Under the pieces are notes generated by a model. The model made no database searches, had not been told where the DNA came from, and was given only the letters and a program-made list of their open reading frames with translations. 64,000 nucleotides of DNA from Paracoccus sp. IB05. Its GTDB lineage: Bacteria > Pseudomonadota > Alphaproteobacteria > Rhodobacterales > Rhodobacteraceae. Position 1 is the first letter of the stretch. Each line of letters begins with the position of its first letter. The translations under genes and the position numbers were made by a program. Positions 9,006-20,463 of the stretch are shown here, piece by piece. Location of the stretch: the NCBI RefSeq assembly GCF_016405985.1, contig NZ_JAEFCF010000012.1, positions 1-64,000 on the forward strand, written 5' to 3'.

Positions 9006-9064
9006 GGGGGCGCTGCCCCCGTCTGCTGATCGCAGACTCCCCCGGGATATTTTCAGACAGAAAA
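9006..9064 (+). repeat. Dispersed intergenic repeat, variant copy 2 (double hairpin plus GGGATATTTTCAGACAGAAAA)
   Basis: Two stems occur in tandem: GGGGGC/GCCCCC (9006-9011 with 9015-9020) and GTCTGC/GCAGAC (9021-9026 with 9032-9037). Next comes CCCCCGGGATATTTTCAGAC and AGAAAATGAA. The tail resembles the arms of the 55528-55584 inverted repeat more than the GTCAAGAGGAA type. It lies between epmA and obgE. Confidence 0.65.
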
Positions 9065-9100
9065 TGAACCGGAGCTGCGAGAAAGGGCTGCGTCGCTTGA

Positions 9101-11322
<2,222 letters not shown>

Positions 11323-11355
11323 TCTGGCGGGGCGGAGCCAGGGCGGGTCTGACAG

Positions 11356-11404
11356 CCGGGGGCCAGCCCCCGGACCCCCGGGAGTATTTAAGTCAAGAGA
11401 AAGG
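11356..11404 (+). repeat. Dispersed intergenic repeat, copy 3
   Basis: A perfect 7-bp stem CCGGGGG/CCCCCGG with loop CCAG (11356-11373) is followed by ACCCCCGGGAGTATTTAAGT and CAAGAGAAAGG. The loop is identical to that of the copy at 6124. It lies between proB and proA, so it is within a probable transcription unit. Confidence 0.75.
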
Positions 11405-11427
11405 CCTGAGAAGGAAGAGGTGAGGCG

Positions 11428-12687
11428 ATGGATGGTCAGTTTCTGGATCTGATGACACGGATTGGATCGGCGGCGCGTGAGGCGGCGGCGGAACTGGCTT
11501 TTGCCCCACCAGAGCAGAAGACGGCGGGTTTGCTTGCGGCGGCGGATGCGATTGACGGCAGTGTTGATCTGATCCTTGACGCCAATGCGAAGGATATGGA
11601 TTTCGCGCGCGGGAAGGGGATCTCGCCCGCCATGCTCGACCGGCTGCGGCTGGATGGGGGGCGTGTGGCAGGGATTGCCGCTGCGCTGCGCGAGGTGGCG
11701 CGCCAGCCTGATCCGGTGGGCCGCGTGCTTGAGGAATGGGACCGGCCCAACGGGCTGCAGATCCGGCGGGTGGCGACGCCTTTAGGCGTGGTTGGCGTGA
11801 TCTATGAAAGCCGGCCCAATGTCACGGCGGATGCCGGGGCCCTGTGTCTGAAGGCCGGCAATGCCGTGATTTTGCGCGGCGGCTCGGAGAGCTTCCATTC
11901 CTCGGTCGCGATCCATGGCTGTATGGTGCTGGGGCTGAAAAAGGCCGGACTGCCGGAGGCCGCGATCCAGCTGGTGCCGGTCAGGGACCGCGATATGGTC
12001 TCGGCCATGCTGACGGCGGTGGACTATATCGACGTGATCGTGCCGCGGGGCGGCAAGGGGCTCGTGGGCCTTGTGCAGCGCGAGGCGCGGGTGCCGGTTT
12101 TCGCGCATCTGGAAGGCATTTGCCATGTCTATGCCGATGGCGCGGCGGATCTGGAAAAGGCGCGGCGCGTGGTGCTGAACGCCAAGACCAGGCGCACGGG
12201 CATCTGTGGCTCGGCTGAATGTCTGCTGATTGACCGGGCGTTTTATGCGAAACACGGTGCGGTGCTGATCGAGGATCTGGTGAAGGCCGGGGTCGAGGTC
12301 AGGACCGAGGGTGAATTGCTGCAGGTCTCTGGCACGGTCGAGGCGCAACTCGATGATTTCGGGCGCGAATTCCTGGATATGATCATCGCGGCCAAACTGG
12401 TTGACGGGGTGGACGGCGCGATTGCCCATATCCGCCGCTATGGATCGAACCATACGGAAGCGGTGCTGACCGAGGATGATGCGGTGGCCGAGCGCTTTTT
12501 CCAGCGGCTCGATTCGGCGATCCTGATGCGCAATGCCTCGACCCAGTTCGCCGATGGTGGCGAGTTCGGGATGGGGGGCGAGATCGGGATTGCCACCGGC
12601 AAGATGCATGCGCGCGGGCCGGTCGGTGCCGCACAATTGTGCAGCTTCAAATATCTTGTGACCGGCGACGGCACCATTCGCGGCTGA
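11428..12687 (+). CDS. proA: Glutamate-5-semialdehyde dehydrogenase (gamma-glutamyl phosphate reductase)
   Basis: ProA reduces glutamyl 5-phosphate with NADPH, the second proline step. The 419-aa product is typical in length. It has the family hallmarks '[18 protein letters not shown]', 'ILRGGSES' and the catalytic Cys260 in '[14 protein letters not shown]'. The C-terminal '[20 protein letters not shown]' is diagnostic. The start follows AGAAGGAAGAGGTGAGGCG, a good ribosome-binding context. It is downstream of proB and probably co-transcribed. Confidence 0.97.
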   Translation: MDGQFLDLMTRIGSAAREAAAELAFAPPEQKTAGLLAAADAIDGSVDLILDANAKDMDFARGKGISPAMLDRLRLDGGRVAGIAAALREVARQPDPVGRVLEEWDRPNGLQIRRVATPLGVVGVIYESRPNVTADAGALCLKAGNAVILRGGSESFHSSVAIHGCMVLGLKKAGLPEAAIQLVPVRDRDMVSAMLTAVDYIDVIVPRGGKGLVGLVQREARVPVFAHLEGICHVYADGAADLEKARRVVLNAKTRRTGICGSAECLLIDRAFYAKHGAVLIEDLVKAGVEVRTEGELLQVSGTVEAQLDDFGREFLDMIIAAKLVDGVDGAIAHIRRYGSNHTEAVLTEDDAVAERFFQRLDSAILMRNASTQFADGGEFGMGGEIGIATGKMHARGPVGAAQLCSFKYLVTGDGTIRG

Positions 12688-12765
12688 GCGGCACGCGACC
12701 GGCACCGAATGGGCGCCAATGGGCGTCAGACTGCCGGAAGGGCCTTGTCATTACGGCAACATATC

Positions 12766-12792
12766 GCCCGCATAGCCCGGTATGCGGGCTTT
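12766..12792 (+). terminator. Probable terminator after proA
   Basis: A perfect 9-bp stem GCCCGCATA (12766-12774) and TATGCGGGC (12781-12789) with loop GCCCGG is followed by TTTG. The T tract is short, so termination may be partial. Confidence 0.6.
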
Positions 12793-12842
12793 GTGCTGGC
12801 GGTATCGGTTCTCCCGGGCGTAACCCGGCCTGATCTCAACTT

Positions 12843-14147
12843 ATGAGCGAAGACATGCCTCCTGTGACCGACCATCCGCTCCGCTATGCCACGGTGAATG
12901 AGCTGCATGCCCGGCCTTTCCCGGCGCTGGACCTGCCCTGCACCGCTGTGATGATGGCTTTCAAGGAGCCGGTGGATGCCGCAGGGCGCGACCGGGACCG
13001 CGACCGCGATCATCTGATCGACCTGATCGACCGCAATGGCGGCGCCCATCCGCAGCCCGATGCCACGCATTTCTCGGGCCCGATCGGCCGGACCGAGCTG
13101 AAATGGGAAAGCCATACCGAATTCGTGACCTATTCGGCCTTTACGCCGGGCGTCTCGTCGCGCCCCTTTGATCCGGCCGAGACGGAAGTATTCCCCGAGG
13201 ATTGGGTGCAGGCGGCGCCGGGCGGGCGGATTGCCTCGGTGCTGATCCGCATCGAGCATATGCCCGCGAGCATGGGCGAGCTTTTCGCCCGCTGCGAGGA
13301 CTGGTTCGTGCCTGAAAGCCTCGCCTTGTCAAAAGTGGTTGACGGGGCGGCGGTGATCGCCGGCGATTTCCGCATTGATCCGGCAGGAAATATGCGTTTC
13401 GCGGTGTTCATCCGCCCCGGCACCGGGCGGCGGCGGATCGGGCGGATCGTGCAGCGCCTGTGCGAGATCGAGGTCTATCGCGCCATGTCGATGCTGGGGC
13501 TTTTGCGGGCGCGCGATCTGTCGGGCAAGCTCAACCAGCTGGACCCGCGGCTTTCGGCACTGGTTTCGGGGCTGGATACCACGGGGGGCAAGGGGCCGGC
13601 GCCCGAGGCCGCTTTGCATGATCTGTTGTCGATTTCCTCCGAGCTTGAGCGGCTGGCGGTGCGGGTCTCGTTCCGCTTTGGCGCGACGGCGGCCTATGAG
13701 GCGATCCTGAACCAGCGCATCCAGGTCTTGCGCGAGGAACGGCTTGAGGGGCGGCAGACCTTTGGCGAGTTCATGATGCGCCGCTATGATCCGGCGATGC
13801 GGACGGTGAAATCGGCCCAGGCACGGCTGGAGACGCTGTCGACCCGGGCAGAGCGCGCCGCAGAGCTTTTGCGCACCCGCGTCGATGTTGACCGCTCGGC
13901 GCAGAACCAGCGGCTGTTGGAAAGCATGGACCGCCGCGCCGATCTGGCGCTCCGGCTGCAACATACGGTCGAGGGGCTTTCGGTGGTGGCGATCAGCTAT
14001 TACGCGGTGAGCCTTGCGTCTTACGCACTGTATCCGCTGGGGAAACTCGCGGGGCTGTCGAAAGAGATGATGACGGCGGCGCTGGTTGTGCCGGTGCTTG
14101 CGCTGGTCTGGCTGGGCCTGCGCCGGATCCGGAAGAGCTTTCACTGA
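12843..14147 (+). CDS. DUF3422 family membrane-anchored protein
   Basis: The 434-aa protein matches DUF3422, an uncharacterised family common in proteobacteria. The opening 'LRYATVNELHARPFPAL' is its hallmark. A large soluble region (residues 1-375) contains a helical, probably coiled-coil part ('MRTVKSAQARLETLSTRAER') and ends in two hydrophobic segments at about 382-401 and 409-428, followed by a basic tail 'RRIRKSFH'. This layout suggests a cytosolic domain anchored at the C-terminus by a helical hairpin. No function is established. The next gene is on the opposite strand. Confidence 0.85.
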   Translation: MSEDMPPVTDHPLRYATVNELHARPFPALDLPCTAVMMAFKEPVDAAGRDRDRDRDHLIDLIDRNGGAHPQPDATHFSGPIGRTELKWESHTEFVTYSAFTPGVSSRPFDPAETEVFPEDWVQAAPGGRIASVLIRIEHMPASMGELFARCEDWFVPESLALSKVVDGAAVIAGDFRIDPAGNMRFAVFIRPGTGRRRIGRIVQRLCEIEVYRAMSMLGLLRARDLSGKLNQLDPRLSALVSGLDTTGGKGPAPEAALHDLLSISSELERLAVRVSFRFGATAAYEAILNQRIQVLREERLEGRQTFGEFMMRRYDPAMRTVKSAQARLETLSTRAERAAELLRTRVDVDRSAQNQRLLESMDRRADLALRLQHTVEGLSVVAISYYAVSLASYALYPLGKLAGLSKEMMTAALVVPVLALVWLGLRRIRKSFH

Positions 14148-14219
14148 GACCACGGCGGCCCGGATAAAAACAGCTGGCTCCAGGGGACCTGCTGCCGGGC
14201 CAGGTGTTTGCGCGGGCGA

Positions 14220-16199
14220 TCAGAGCAGGAAATCGCTTGCGATGAAATCGATCCCTCCGGTGAATTCAATCCGGAAATCCGCAACCCCATCGGCATCCCA
14301 GTCCGCCAGCAGCCTGGTGACCGATCCATCAACCTCATAGCGCAGCTCGTTGTAGTCATTGCTGAAAGCATCGCTGCCGATGAATATGAAGTTCCAGCCC
14401 TCGAAACTGATGCTGTCGCCCTGGGCGCGGCTGAAATCGGTGATGAGCGGGGTATTCTCGCCGTCCATGTTCCAGAACGTAAACATATCGGCACCAGCGC
14501 CACCGATGATCGTGTCTGCTCCGCCAACCAGAAAAATCCTGTCGTCGCCGGCGCCGCCATCGATGAGGTCAGCGCCGATACCGTCGCAGATCGTGTCATT
14601 CCCGGTGCCGCCGAGCAGGGTCGCCCCCGAACTGTATGTGGCATCGAGAGAATCGTCGCCGGCGCCACCATCCAGCGTGTCATTGCCACCATAACCAATG
14701 ATCGTGTCATTGCCGGCGCCGCCCATCAGGAGATTGTCCCGACTGGTGCCAAAGAGCATATCATGGCCAGAGCCGCCGATCGCGGCTTCGAATTCAAAGA
14801 TATTGAACTTGTAACCGTCAACGGATTCGATCCGGCCAAGATCCAGGTCGATCCACAGATCGCTGGTAAAGGGCGCCATGCTGACAGTGTCAAAATCGAC
14901 GTCATCCGGGCCGGAAACCCCGCTGCCCCCGAAGATGGTGGTGACCTGGCTCTGGTCTGAGGGAGCGGTCAGGATGACGGTATCTGCGTCACGACCGAGC
15001 CGGATCACCGAGGCCCCGCCTGACCCGACGCTCACAGTGTCATTGCCGCGCCCGGTGTCGATGAATCCTGTCCATTCGGTGCTGGTCTCGACCCGGTCAT
15101 TGCCGCCTCCGGTGCTGATATAGTTCACTTCGGCGTAAGCCTGGATGAAATCATTGTCGGCCCCGCTCAGGATGGTGTCGACATAGGATGCCGGGTTCAG
15201 GACACGCAGGATATTGTTGCCGTTCCCGAGATTGATGTTCCCGATCGAGCCGGTCGAATTGAACACCACAATATCGGCGCCATCACCGGTGCTGAGCGTG
15301 CCGAGCCGGGAATGGCCCAGGATCTGCACGGTGTCACTCCCGCTGCCGGTCACAATAAATTCGGCCACTGAATCGCCGAACAGCTGCACGATATTGTTGC
15401 CATGGCCGAGATTGGCCATCCCGGAAAACCCGCCATACATCAACAGCACATCATTGCCGCCATAGGCCTGAAGGCTGGAGAAACCACCGGTATTGGCGAG
15501 CATGGTAAGATTGTTGTTGCCATCGCCAAGATCGACCGAGCCGATAGAGCCGGTGACATTCAGCCGGACGAGGTCATTGCCGCCGCCCGCGAGGATATTC
15601 TGCACATAGGTGTCGCCGTTGATATGGATGATGTCATTGCCGCCGCCGGTATTGATATGGCCGACGCTGCCATTGGCGACGACCACATCGGCACCGTCAT
15701 AGGCAATGATGGCCTGGGCCGATCCGGTGGCACCGATCACCGCACGGTTGTTGCCCTGGCCGAGATTGATCACACCCACGCCGGCCGTGGTGCTGACATT
15801 CACGGTATCGGCGCCATCGCCGGTATTGATGAAGGCCGCATAAGAGATGCCGGAAAAGGTCACCGTGTCATTATTGCTGCCGGTTGCGAGCGCGCCGACA
15901 CGGCCCGAATTGAAGGCCACATTGTTGATGCCCGACCCCAGCAACATCAGCGCATTGATCTGCCGGCCCGAACCCGTCGCATGTTCGTTGAAGGTAACGC
16001 CAAGCGTACCGCCGGTCTGGAAGCTCCCGATCATGCTGTTGTCGCCGGCGAAAACAATATTGAGGCGCGAGGTGTCGGTGGCCCAGAAATCGGCATGGCC
16101 AAGCCAGCGATCATGGTTCCAGGTGAGAAGGGTTCCCCCGACAGTGACAGTGGTGACCCCGTTCAAAATCAGGGTGGTTGTGCTGGAAATCTGCGGCAT
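14220..16199 (-). CDS. Secreted RTX-type calcium-binding repeat protein with long-period Gly/Asp solenoid
   Basis: The 659-aa protein begins 'MPQISSTTTLILNG'; GGAG lies 7 nt upstream of this ATG. It has no Sec signal. Residues about 100-420 form some 15 units of 18-21 residues, each with one Gly/Asp turn such as 'NLGQGNN', 'NTGGGND', 'LAGGGND', 'DLGDGNN' or 'STGDGAD'. Residues about 500-590 switch to canonical nonapeptide RTX repeats ('GGAGNDTI', 'GYGGNDTLDGGAGDDSL'). The last residues, 'IDFIASDFLL', fit a type I secretion signal. RTX proteins bind calcium after export through an ABC-MFP-TolC channel; no such channel is encoded here. No enzymatic domain is visible, so an adhesin or surface role is possible but unproven. 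Confidence 0.82.
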   Translation of the reverse strand: MPQISSTTTLILNGVTTVTVGGTLLTWNHDRWLGHADFWATDTSRLNIVFAGDNSMIGSFQTGGTLGVTFNEHATGSGRQINALMLLGSGINNVAFNSGRVGALATGSNNDTVTFSGISYAAFINTGDGADTVNVSTTAGVGVINLGQGNNRAVIGATGSAQAIIAYDGADVVVANGSVGHINTGGGNDIIHINGDTYVQNILAGGGNDLVRLNVTGSIGSVDLGDGNNNLTMLANTGGFSSLQAYGGNDVLLMYGGFSGMANLGHGNNIVQLFGDSVAEFIVTGSGSDTVQILGHSRLGTLSTGDGADIVVFNSTGSIGNINLGNGNNILRVLNPASYVDTILSGADNDFIQAYAEVNYISTGGGNDRVETSTEWTGFIDTGRGNDTVSVGSGGASVIRLGRDADTVILTAPSDQSQVTTIFGGSGVSGPDDVDFDTVSMAPFTSDLWIDLDLGRIESVDGYKFNIFEFEAAIGGSGHDMLFGTSRDNLLMGGAGNDTIIGYGGNDTLDGGAGDDSLDATYSSGATLLGGTGNDTICDGIGADLIDGGAGDDRIFLVGGADTIIGGAGADMFTFWNMDGENTPLITDFSRAQGDSISFEGWNFIFIGSDAFSNDYNELRYEVDGSVTRLLADWDADGVADFRIEFTGGIDFIASDFLL

Positions 16200-16542
16200 T
16201 TTGTGCTCCGGAACGTTGGTGCAAGGAGAGTTCTGAAAAGCAAAGCGCAACCATTTACGGACATCGAAAATACGGTCCTGTGGAAAGCGTCTGGCGGCAT
16301 TTCCACAAGCCTGGCATAAAAAAACGATCAAACAAGGATAAATTCGTCTGGTGCTGGCGGGGGAATTGAAATCTTGTGCGGTTTTGAGGATTGATTGCCG
16401 GACTTGCAGATCGGGAAAAAGACGTATCGTATTTTTCGCCGTTTCTGCAGCCGGCGGATATGCGGAGCAGGGCTCCGGCCCGGGCAGTGCCGCAATGGCG
16501 CCCGCCGGAACACCTGGAACTGGGCGCTTGCGGAGAAGCAGA
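16200..16542. promoter_or_regulatory. Divergent intergenic region between the RTX gene and the FAD oxidoreductase
   Basis: This 343-bp gap contains no supported gene. The middle is AT-rich (about 16315-16365). A 10-bp interrupted dyad, GAAAAAGACG (16415-16424) with CGTATTTTTC (16428-16437) around TAT, has one G/A mismatch and could be an operator or a weak terminator. I cannot assign promoters confidently. Confidence 0.4.
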
Positions 16543-17886
16543 ATGAGTTTTCCCATCCACGAAAACAGCCCCGTCCGGCATCGGGGCCGGTTGCCTGCGG
16601 TCTGTGATACGGTGGTGATCGGCGGCGGCATCATCGGGGTGATGACCGCGCGGGCGCTGGCGAAAAAGGGCCAGCGGGTGGTTCTGTGCGAAAAGGGGCT
16701 GATCGCGGGCGAGCAGTCCAGCCGCAACTGGGGCTGGATCCGCCAGCAGGGGCGCGATCCGGCGGAACTGCCGATCATGATGGAAAGCCTCGCGCTGTGG
16801 CGCGAACTGGCCGCTGAGGCGGGCGGGGGGCTCGGGTTCCGGCAAACCGGTGTTCTGTACCTTGCCAATAAAGAAGGTGACATGGCGGGGTTCCGGTCCT
16901 GGCTCGATTCGGTCGCGGGCTCGGGGGTGGACAGCCGGATGCTGAGCGCGCGCGAGGTGGCGGAAATGGTTCCGTCGGCCAAAGCGGGCTGGACCGGCGG
17001 GCTCTGGACGTCGTCGGATGCGCGGGCCGAGCCATGGGTCGCGGTGCCGATGCTGGCCGATCTCGCGGTTGAGGCGGGGGTGGTGATCGCTGAGCATTGC
17101 GCGGTGCGCTGCCTCGATCTTGCGGCGGGCCGGGTCGCGGGCGTGGTGACCGAGGCCGGGCGCATCGCCTGTGATCAGGTCGTGGTTGCGGCCGGCGCCT
17201 GGTCGCGGCTTTTCCTCGGCGCGCATGGCGTCAGGATCCCGCAGCTTTCGGTCCGCGCGACGGTGGCCGCGACCGAGCCCCTCCCGGATCTTTTCCCGGG
17301 CGCCGCGGTGGACAGCCATTTCGCCTTTCGCCGCCGCGAGGATGGCGGCTATACGCTCGCCCCGGGTGACCACCAGAATTTCTGGATCGGCCCCGATGCC
17401 TTCCGCGAATTCGGCACCTATTGGCCGCTGCTGAAGCGCACCTTCGGCCAGACCAGCCTGCAACCGATGGCGCCGAAGGGATATCCCGACGCCTGGTCGA
17501 CGCCGCGCTGGCTGAAGGGCGATGTCGAAACCCCGTTCGAGCGGATGCGGATCCTGAACCCCGCGCCTGATCGCAAGGCGCTGGAGCGGCTCCGGACCCG
17601 CTTTGCCGAAGCCTTCCCGCAGATCGGCAAGCCGCGCCTGACCGCCAGCTGGGCCGGGATGATCGAGACCATGCCCGATGTCGTCCCGGTCATCGACCGC
17701 ACCGAAAAGCTGCCGGGCCTGGTGATCGCGACCGGGCTTTGCGGTCATGGGTTTGGCATCGGGCCGGGCATGGGCCGGGTGATCGCCAGCATGATCTTAG
17801 GCGAAGAGATCGGTCATGACATGCGCCGCTTCCGGCTGTCGCGTTTCACTGACGGATCAAAACTGGTGCCAGGGCCGAGCCTTTAG
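16543..17886 (+). CDS. FAD-dependent oxidoreductase of the DAO (D-amino acid dehydrogenase/glycine oxidase) family
   Basis: From ATG 16543 (GGAG 7 nt upstream) the product is 447 aa. An N-terminal dinucleotide-binding site reads 'VVIGGGIIGVMTARAL' (about residues 24-39), followed by 'GEQSSRNWGWIRQQGRDPAE', in which 'SSRNWG' is typical of DadA-like enzymes. The C-terminus has the second flavin motif 'GLVIATGLCGHGFGIGPGMG'. These enzymes oxidise amino acids or related amines and pass electrons to oxygen or quinones. The exact substrate cannot be read. An M20 amidohydrolase follows 97 bp downstream on the same strand, hinting at catabolism of an N-acylated or amino compound. Confidence 0.85.
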   Translation: MSFPIHENSPVRHRGRLPAVCDTVVIGGGIIGVMTARALAKKGQRVVLCEKGLIAGEQSSRNWGWIRQQGRDPAELPIMMESLALWRELAAEAGGGLGFRQTGVLYLANKEGDMAGFRSWLDSVAGSGVDSRMLSAREVAEMVPSAKAGWTGGLWTSSDARAEPWVAVPMLADLAVEAGVVIAEHCAVRCLDLAAGRVAGVVTEAGRIACDQVVVAAGAWSRLFLGAHGVRIPQLSVRATVAATEPLPDLFPGAAVDSHFAFRRREDGGYTLAPGDHQNFWIGPDAFREFGTYWPLLKRTFGQTSLQPMAPKGYPDAWSTPRWLKGDVETPFERMRILNPAPDRKALERLRTRFAEAFPQIGKPRLTASWAGMIETMPDVVPVIDRTEKLPGLVIATGLCGHGFGIGPGMGRVIASMILGEEIGHDMRRFRLSRFTDGSKLVPGPSL

Positions 17887-17983
17887 GCCCGGGCTCCGGT
17901 TTTGAGGAACGGCTTCCGCCGCTGCGGCGGGGGCTTGCCCTTCCGCGCGCCGGAGATCAGACTCCGCGCCGAAGGAGACGCCC

Positions 17984-19150
17984 ATGCCCGTCAAGAACCG
18001 TTTCGCGGAACTCGCCCCCGAGATCAAAGCCTGGCGCCAGGATTTCCACCGGCACCCCGAGCTGAATTATGACCTGCCGCGCACCGCCGGGCGTGTGGCG
18101 GAACTGTGCCGGGCCTTTGGCTGCGACGAGGTGACGGAAGGGGTCGGACGCTCCGGTGTGGTCGCGGTGATCCGGGGGCGCAGGGACAGCGCGGGCCGCG
18201 TGGTGGGCTTGCGTGCCGACATGGATGCGCTGCCGATCCATGAGAAAACCGGCCTCGATTACGCCTCCGGCACACCCGGGATCATGCATGCCTGCGGTCA
18301 TGACGGCCATACCGCCATGCTGCTCGGCGCCGCGAAATACCTCGCCGAGACGCGGAATTTCGATGGTTCGGTGGTCTGTATCTTCCAGCCGGCCGAAGAA
18401 GGCGGCGGCGGCGGCCTTGCCATGGTCAAAGACGGGCTGATGGAGCGCTGGAACATCCAGGAGGTCTACGGCCTGCATAATATGCCGGGGATCCCGGTTG
18501 GCCGTTTCGCGATCCGCCCGGGTGCGATCATGGCGGCCTCGGATGAATTCTCGCTGACCCTGACCGGGCGCGGCGGCCATGCGGCAAAACCGCAGGAGGC
18601 GATTGATACCACCGTGGTCGCGTCGCATCTGGTGCTGGCGCTGCAAAGCATCGTGTCCAGAAACACCGATCCGCTGCAATCGGCGGTGGTCTCGGTCGCG
18701 ACGATCCACAGCGATTCGACCGCCTATAATGTGCTGGCCGAAGAGGTGGTGATGAAGGGCACTGTGCGCACGCTGGACGAGGGGGTCCGCGCGATGATCG
18801 AAGCGCGGCTGCGCCAGATCTGCGCGGGCGTGGCCGAGACCTATGGCGCGACGGTCGAGGTGCATTTCCGCCGCGGCTATCCGGTGACGGTGAACCACGA
18901 GGATGGCACCGCCCATGCAGCGGCGGTGGCGCGCGCGATCTCACCCGAAGTTGATGCCGAAACCGCGCCTTTGATGGCGGCAGAGGACTTCTCCTATATG
19001 CTGCAGGAGCGCCCGGGTGCCTATATCTTCCTTGGCAATGGCAATAGCGCGCCACTGCACCAGGCCGGGTATAATTTCGACGATGAGGCCGCGCCTTACG
19101 GTGCAAGCTGGCTTGCCGGCATGGCCGAGGCGCGGATGCCGGTCGCGTGA
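17984..19150 (+). CDS. M20 family metal-dependent amidohydrolase (hippurate hydrolase-like)
   Basis: The 388-aa protein carries the M20D zinc-site motifs in order: 'RHPELNYDLPRTAG', 'GLRADMDALPIHEKTG', 'MHACGHDGHTAMLLGAAKYL', 'FQPAEEGGGG', 'YGLHNMPGIPVG' and 'MAAEDFSYMLQERPGAYIF'. Relatives cleave N-acyl amino acids, hippurate or indole-acetyl-amino acids. AAGGAGACGCCC precedes the ATG. It is flanked by an FAD oxidoreductase upstream and msrA 26 bp downstream, so a three-gene unit is likely. Substrate specificity is not determined. Confidence 0.9.
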   Translation: MPVKNRFAELAPEIKAWRQDFHRHPELNYDLPRTAGRVAELCRAFGCDEVTEGVGRSGVVAVIRGRRDSAGRVVGLRADMDALPIHEKTGLDYASGTPGIMHACGHDGHTAMLLGAAKYLAETRNFDGSVVCIFQPAEEGGGGGLAMVKDGLMERWNIQEVYGLHNMPGIPVGRFAIRPGAIMAASDEFSLTLTGRGGHAAKPQEAIDTTVVASHLVLALQSIVSRNTDPLQSAVVSVATIHSDSTAYNVLAEEVVMKGTVRTLDEGVRAMIEARLRQICAGVAETYGATVEVHFRRGYPVTVNHEDGTAHAAAVARAISPEVDAETAPLMAAEDFSYMLQERPGAYIFLGNGNSAPLHQAGYNFDDEAAPYGASWLAGMAEARMPVA

Positions 19151-19176
19151 AACACGGCGCGTGAAAGGAGACAGAG

Positions 19177-19683
19177 ATGACTGAGGAACGTGCGGTTCTG
19201 GCCGGGGGCTGTTTTTGGGGGATGCAGCAGCTGCTTCGCCGTCTGCCGGGGGTGGTGAATACCCGTGTCGGCTATACCGGCGGTGAGGTGCCCAATGCCA
19301 CCTACCGCAATCATGGCCGCCATGCCGAGGCGATCGAGGTGATCTATGATCCGGCCCGGATCAGCTACCGCCAGATTTTGGAGGCGTTTTTCCAGATCCA
19401 TGATCCGACCACCCGCGACCGTCAGGGCAATGACCTTGGCCCGAGCTACCGCTCGGCAATCTATTGGGTGACCGAGGATCAGCGCGCGGTGGCACTTGAG
19501 ACGATCAAAGATGTCGATGCCTCCGGCCTCTGGCCCGGCCCGGTGGTGACCGAGGTGGAACGGGTTTCCGATTTCTGGGAGGCCGAGCCCGAACATCAGG
19601 ATTATCTGGAGCGCCAGCCGAACGGCTATACCTGTCATTTCCCGCGACCGGGCTGGGTCTTGCCAAAACGCGCGGCGGAGTGA
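19177..19683 (+). CDS. msrA: Peptide methionine sulfoxide reductase MsrA
   Basis: MsrA reduces methionine-S-sulfoxide in proteins and free methionine. The 168-aa product has the active-site 'GGCFWGM' with Cys12, plus '[20 protein letters not shown]' and 'GPSYRSAIY'. A second Cys at about 153 in 'NGYTCHF' may act in resolving the disulfide. There is no fused MsrB domain. AAAGGAGACAGAG upstream of the ATG is a strong ribosome-binding site. It lies 26 bp behind the M20 amidohydrolase. Confidence 0.95.
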   Translation: MTEERAVLAGGCFWGMQQLLRRLPGVVNTRVGYTGGEVPNATYRNHGRHAEAIEVIYDPARISYRQILEAFFQIHDPTTRDRQGNDLGPSYRSAIYWVTEDQRAVALETIKDVDASGLWPGPVVTEVERVSDFWEAEPEHQDYLERQPNGYTCHFPRPGWVLPKRAAE

Positions 19684-19695
19684 TCGGCACGGCCT

Positions 19696-20463
19696 TTACC
19701 TGGCGCGGGGCCGGTCCCAGACCATGGCGCTCAGCCGCGGATCGGTGAAGCTTTCCCGCGGAAAATCAATCCCCTGGCGCGGATGTTCGCGCAAGGCCAT
19801 CGCGCCGGTGGGGCTGAGACGGATGCGCCATGTCTGGCGGTCCTGGATCCCTGTGGCGGCAAAGGCGGTGCAGCTGAACACCGCCAGATTGGCACCGCCT
19901 TTCGGGTCGCGCACCGATGTGTAGCGGATGATCTCTGCCCCTGCCTCGCGGGCCGCCTCGGCCAGCGTTTGGCAGGGCGCGTAATCGGTCGGATGGCTCC
20001 AGGCCGGGTCGGCCATCGGCGGCGCTGTCAGATCAACCGCCCGCGCGGTCGCGAGTTTGGCCGCAAAGGCGGTATATTCCGCCGGCCCGTCGGGAAAGGG
20101 CGTCGCCGGGCTCTCGGCGTAAAACAGGAAACGGTAGAACACCATTTCCGCCAGGGCGGTCTGCACTTTTTCGGCGCCATACCAGACGCCCGGCGTCAGC
20201 CCGGCGCGACGAAAGCGCGACCCATGCGGGTAGGGGCGGTAACGAAAGGGCGTGGCCAGCAGGTAATCAAGCCCCTGACAGGCGGCGGGCATCGGCGGTT
20301 TGGTGGTTTCCAGAATCTCTTCCAGCAGCGCCTGTTCCGCAAGGCTGTCCACCAGTTTCAGGGTCGAGACCAGGTGCTGCGCCTCGACCAGCCGCCAGCC
20401 GCGCCCCTGAAAGGGCCGGCATTCAGAGCCGAGCGCGGCGGCTGTCCAGATAGGCGCAGACAT
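19696..20463 (-). CDS. RES-domain toxin of a RES/Xre toxin-antitoxin system
   Basis: The 255-aa product contains a RES domain over about residues 60-235. Conserved pieces include 'GSRFRRAGLTPGVWYGAEK' with its Arg, 'TALAEMVFYRF' with its Glu, and 'YTSVRDPKGGANLAVF' with its Ser. RES toxins such as MbcT and ParT attack NAD+ or ADP-ribosylate targets. The start at 20463 overlaps the upstream antitoxin by 41 bp, the usual antitoxin-first arrangement with translational coupling. A short N-terminal extension precedes the domain. Whether it is toxic in this host is not shown by sequence. Confidence 0.87.
   Translation of the reverse strand: MSAPIWTAAALGSECRPFQGRGWRLVEAQHLVSTLKLVDSLAEQALLEEILETTKPPMPAACQGLDYLLATPFRYRPYPHGSRFRRAGLTPGVWYGAEKVQTALAEMVFYRFLFYAESPATPFPDGPAEYTAFAAKLATARAVDLTAPPMADPAWSHPTDYAPCQTLAEAAREAGAEIIRYTSVRDPKGGANLAVFSCTAFAATGIQDRQTWRIRLSPTGAMALREHPRQGIDFPRESFTDPRLSAMVWDRPRAR

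Noticed and set aside
16200-17165. Extension of the RTX reading frame to 981 aa
   Set aside because: The extra 322 residues run antisense through the FAD oxidoreductase and its promoter region; the ATG at 16199 has a proper ribosome-binding site.
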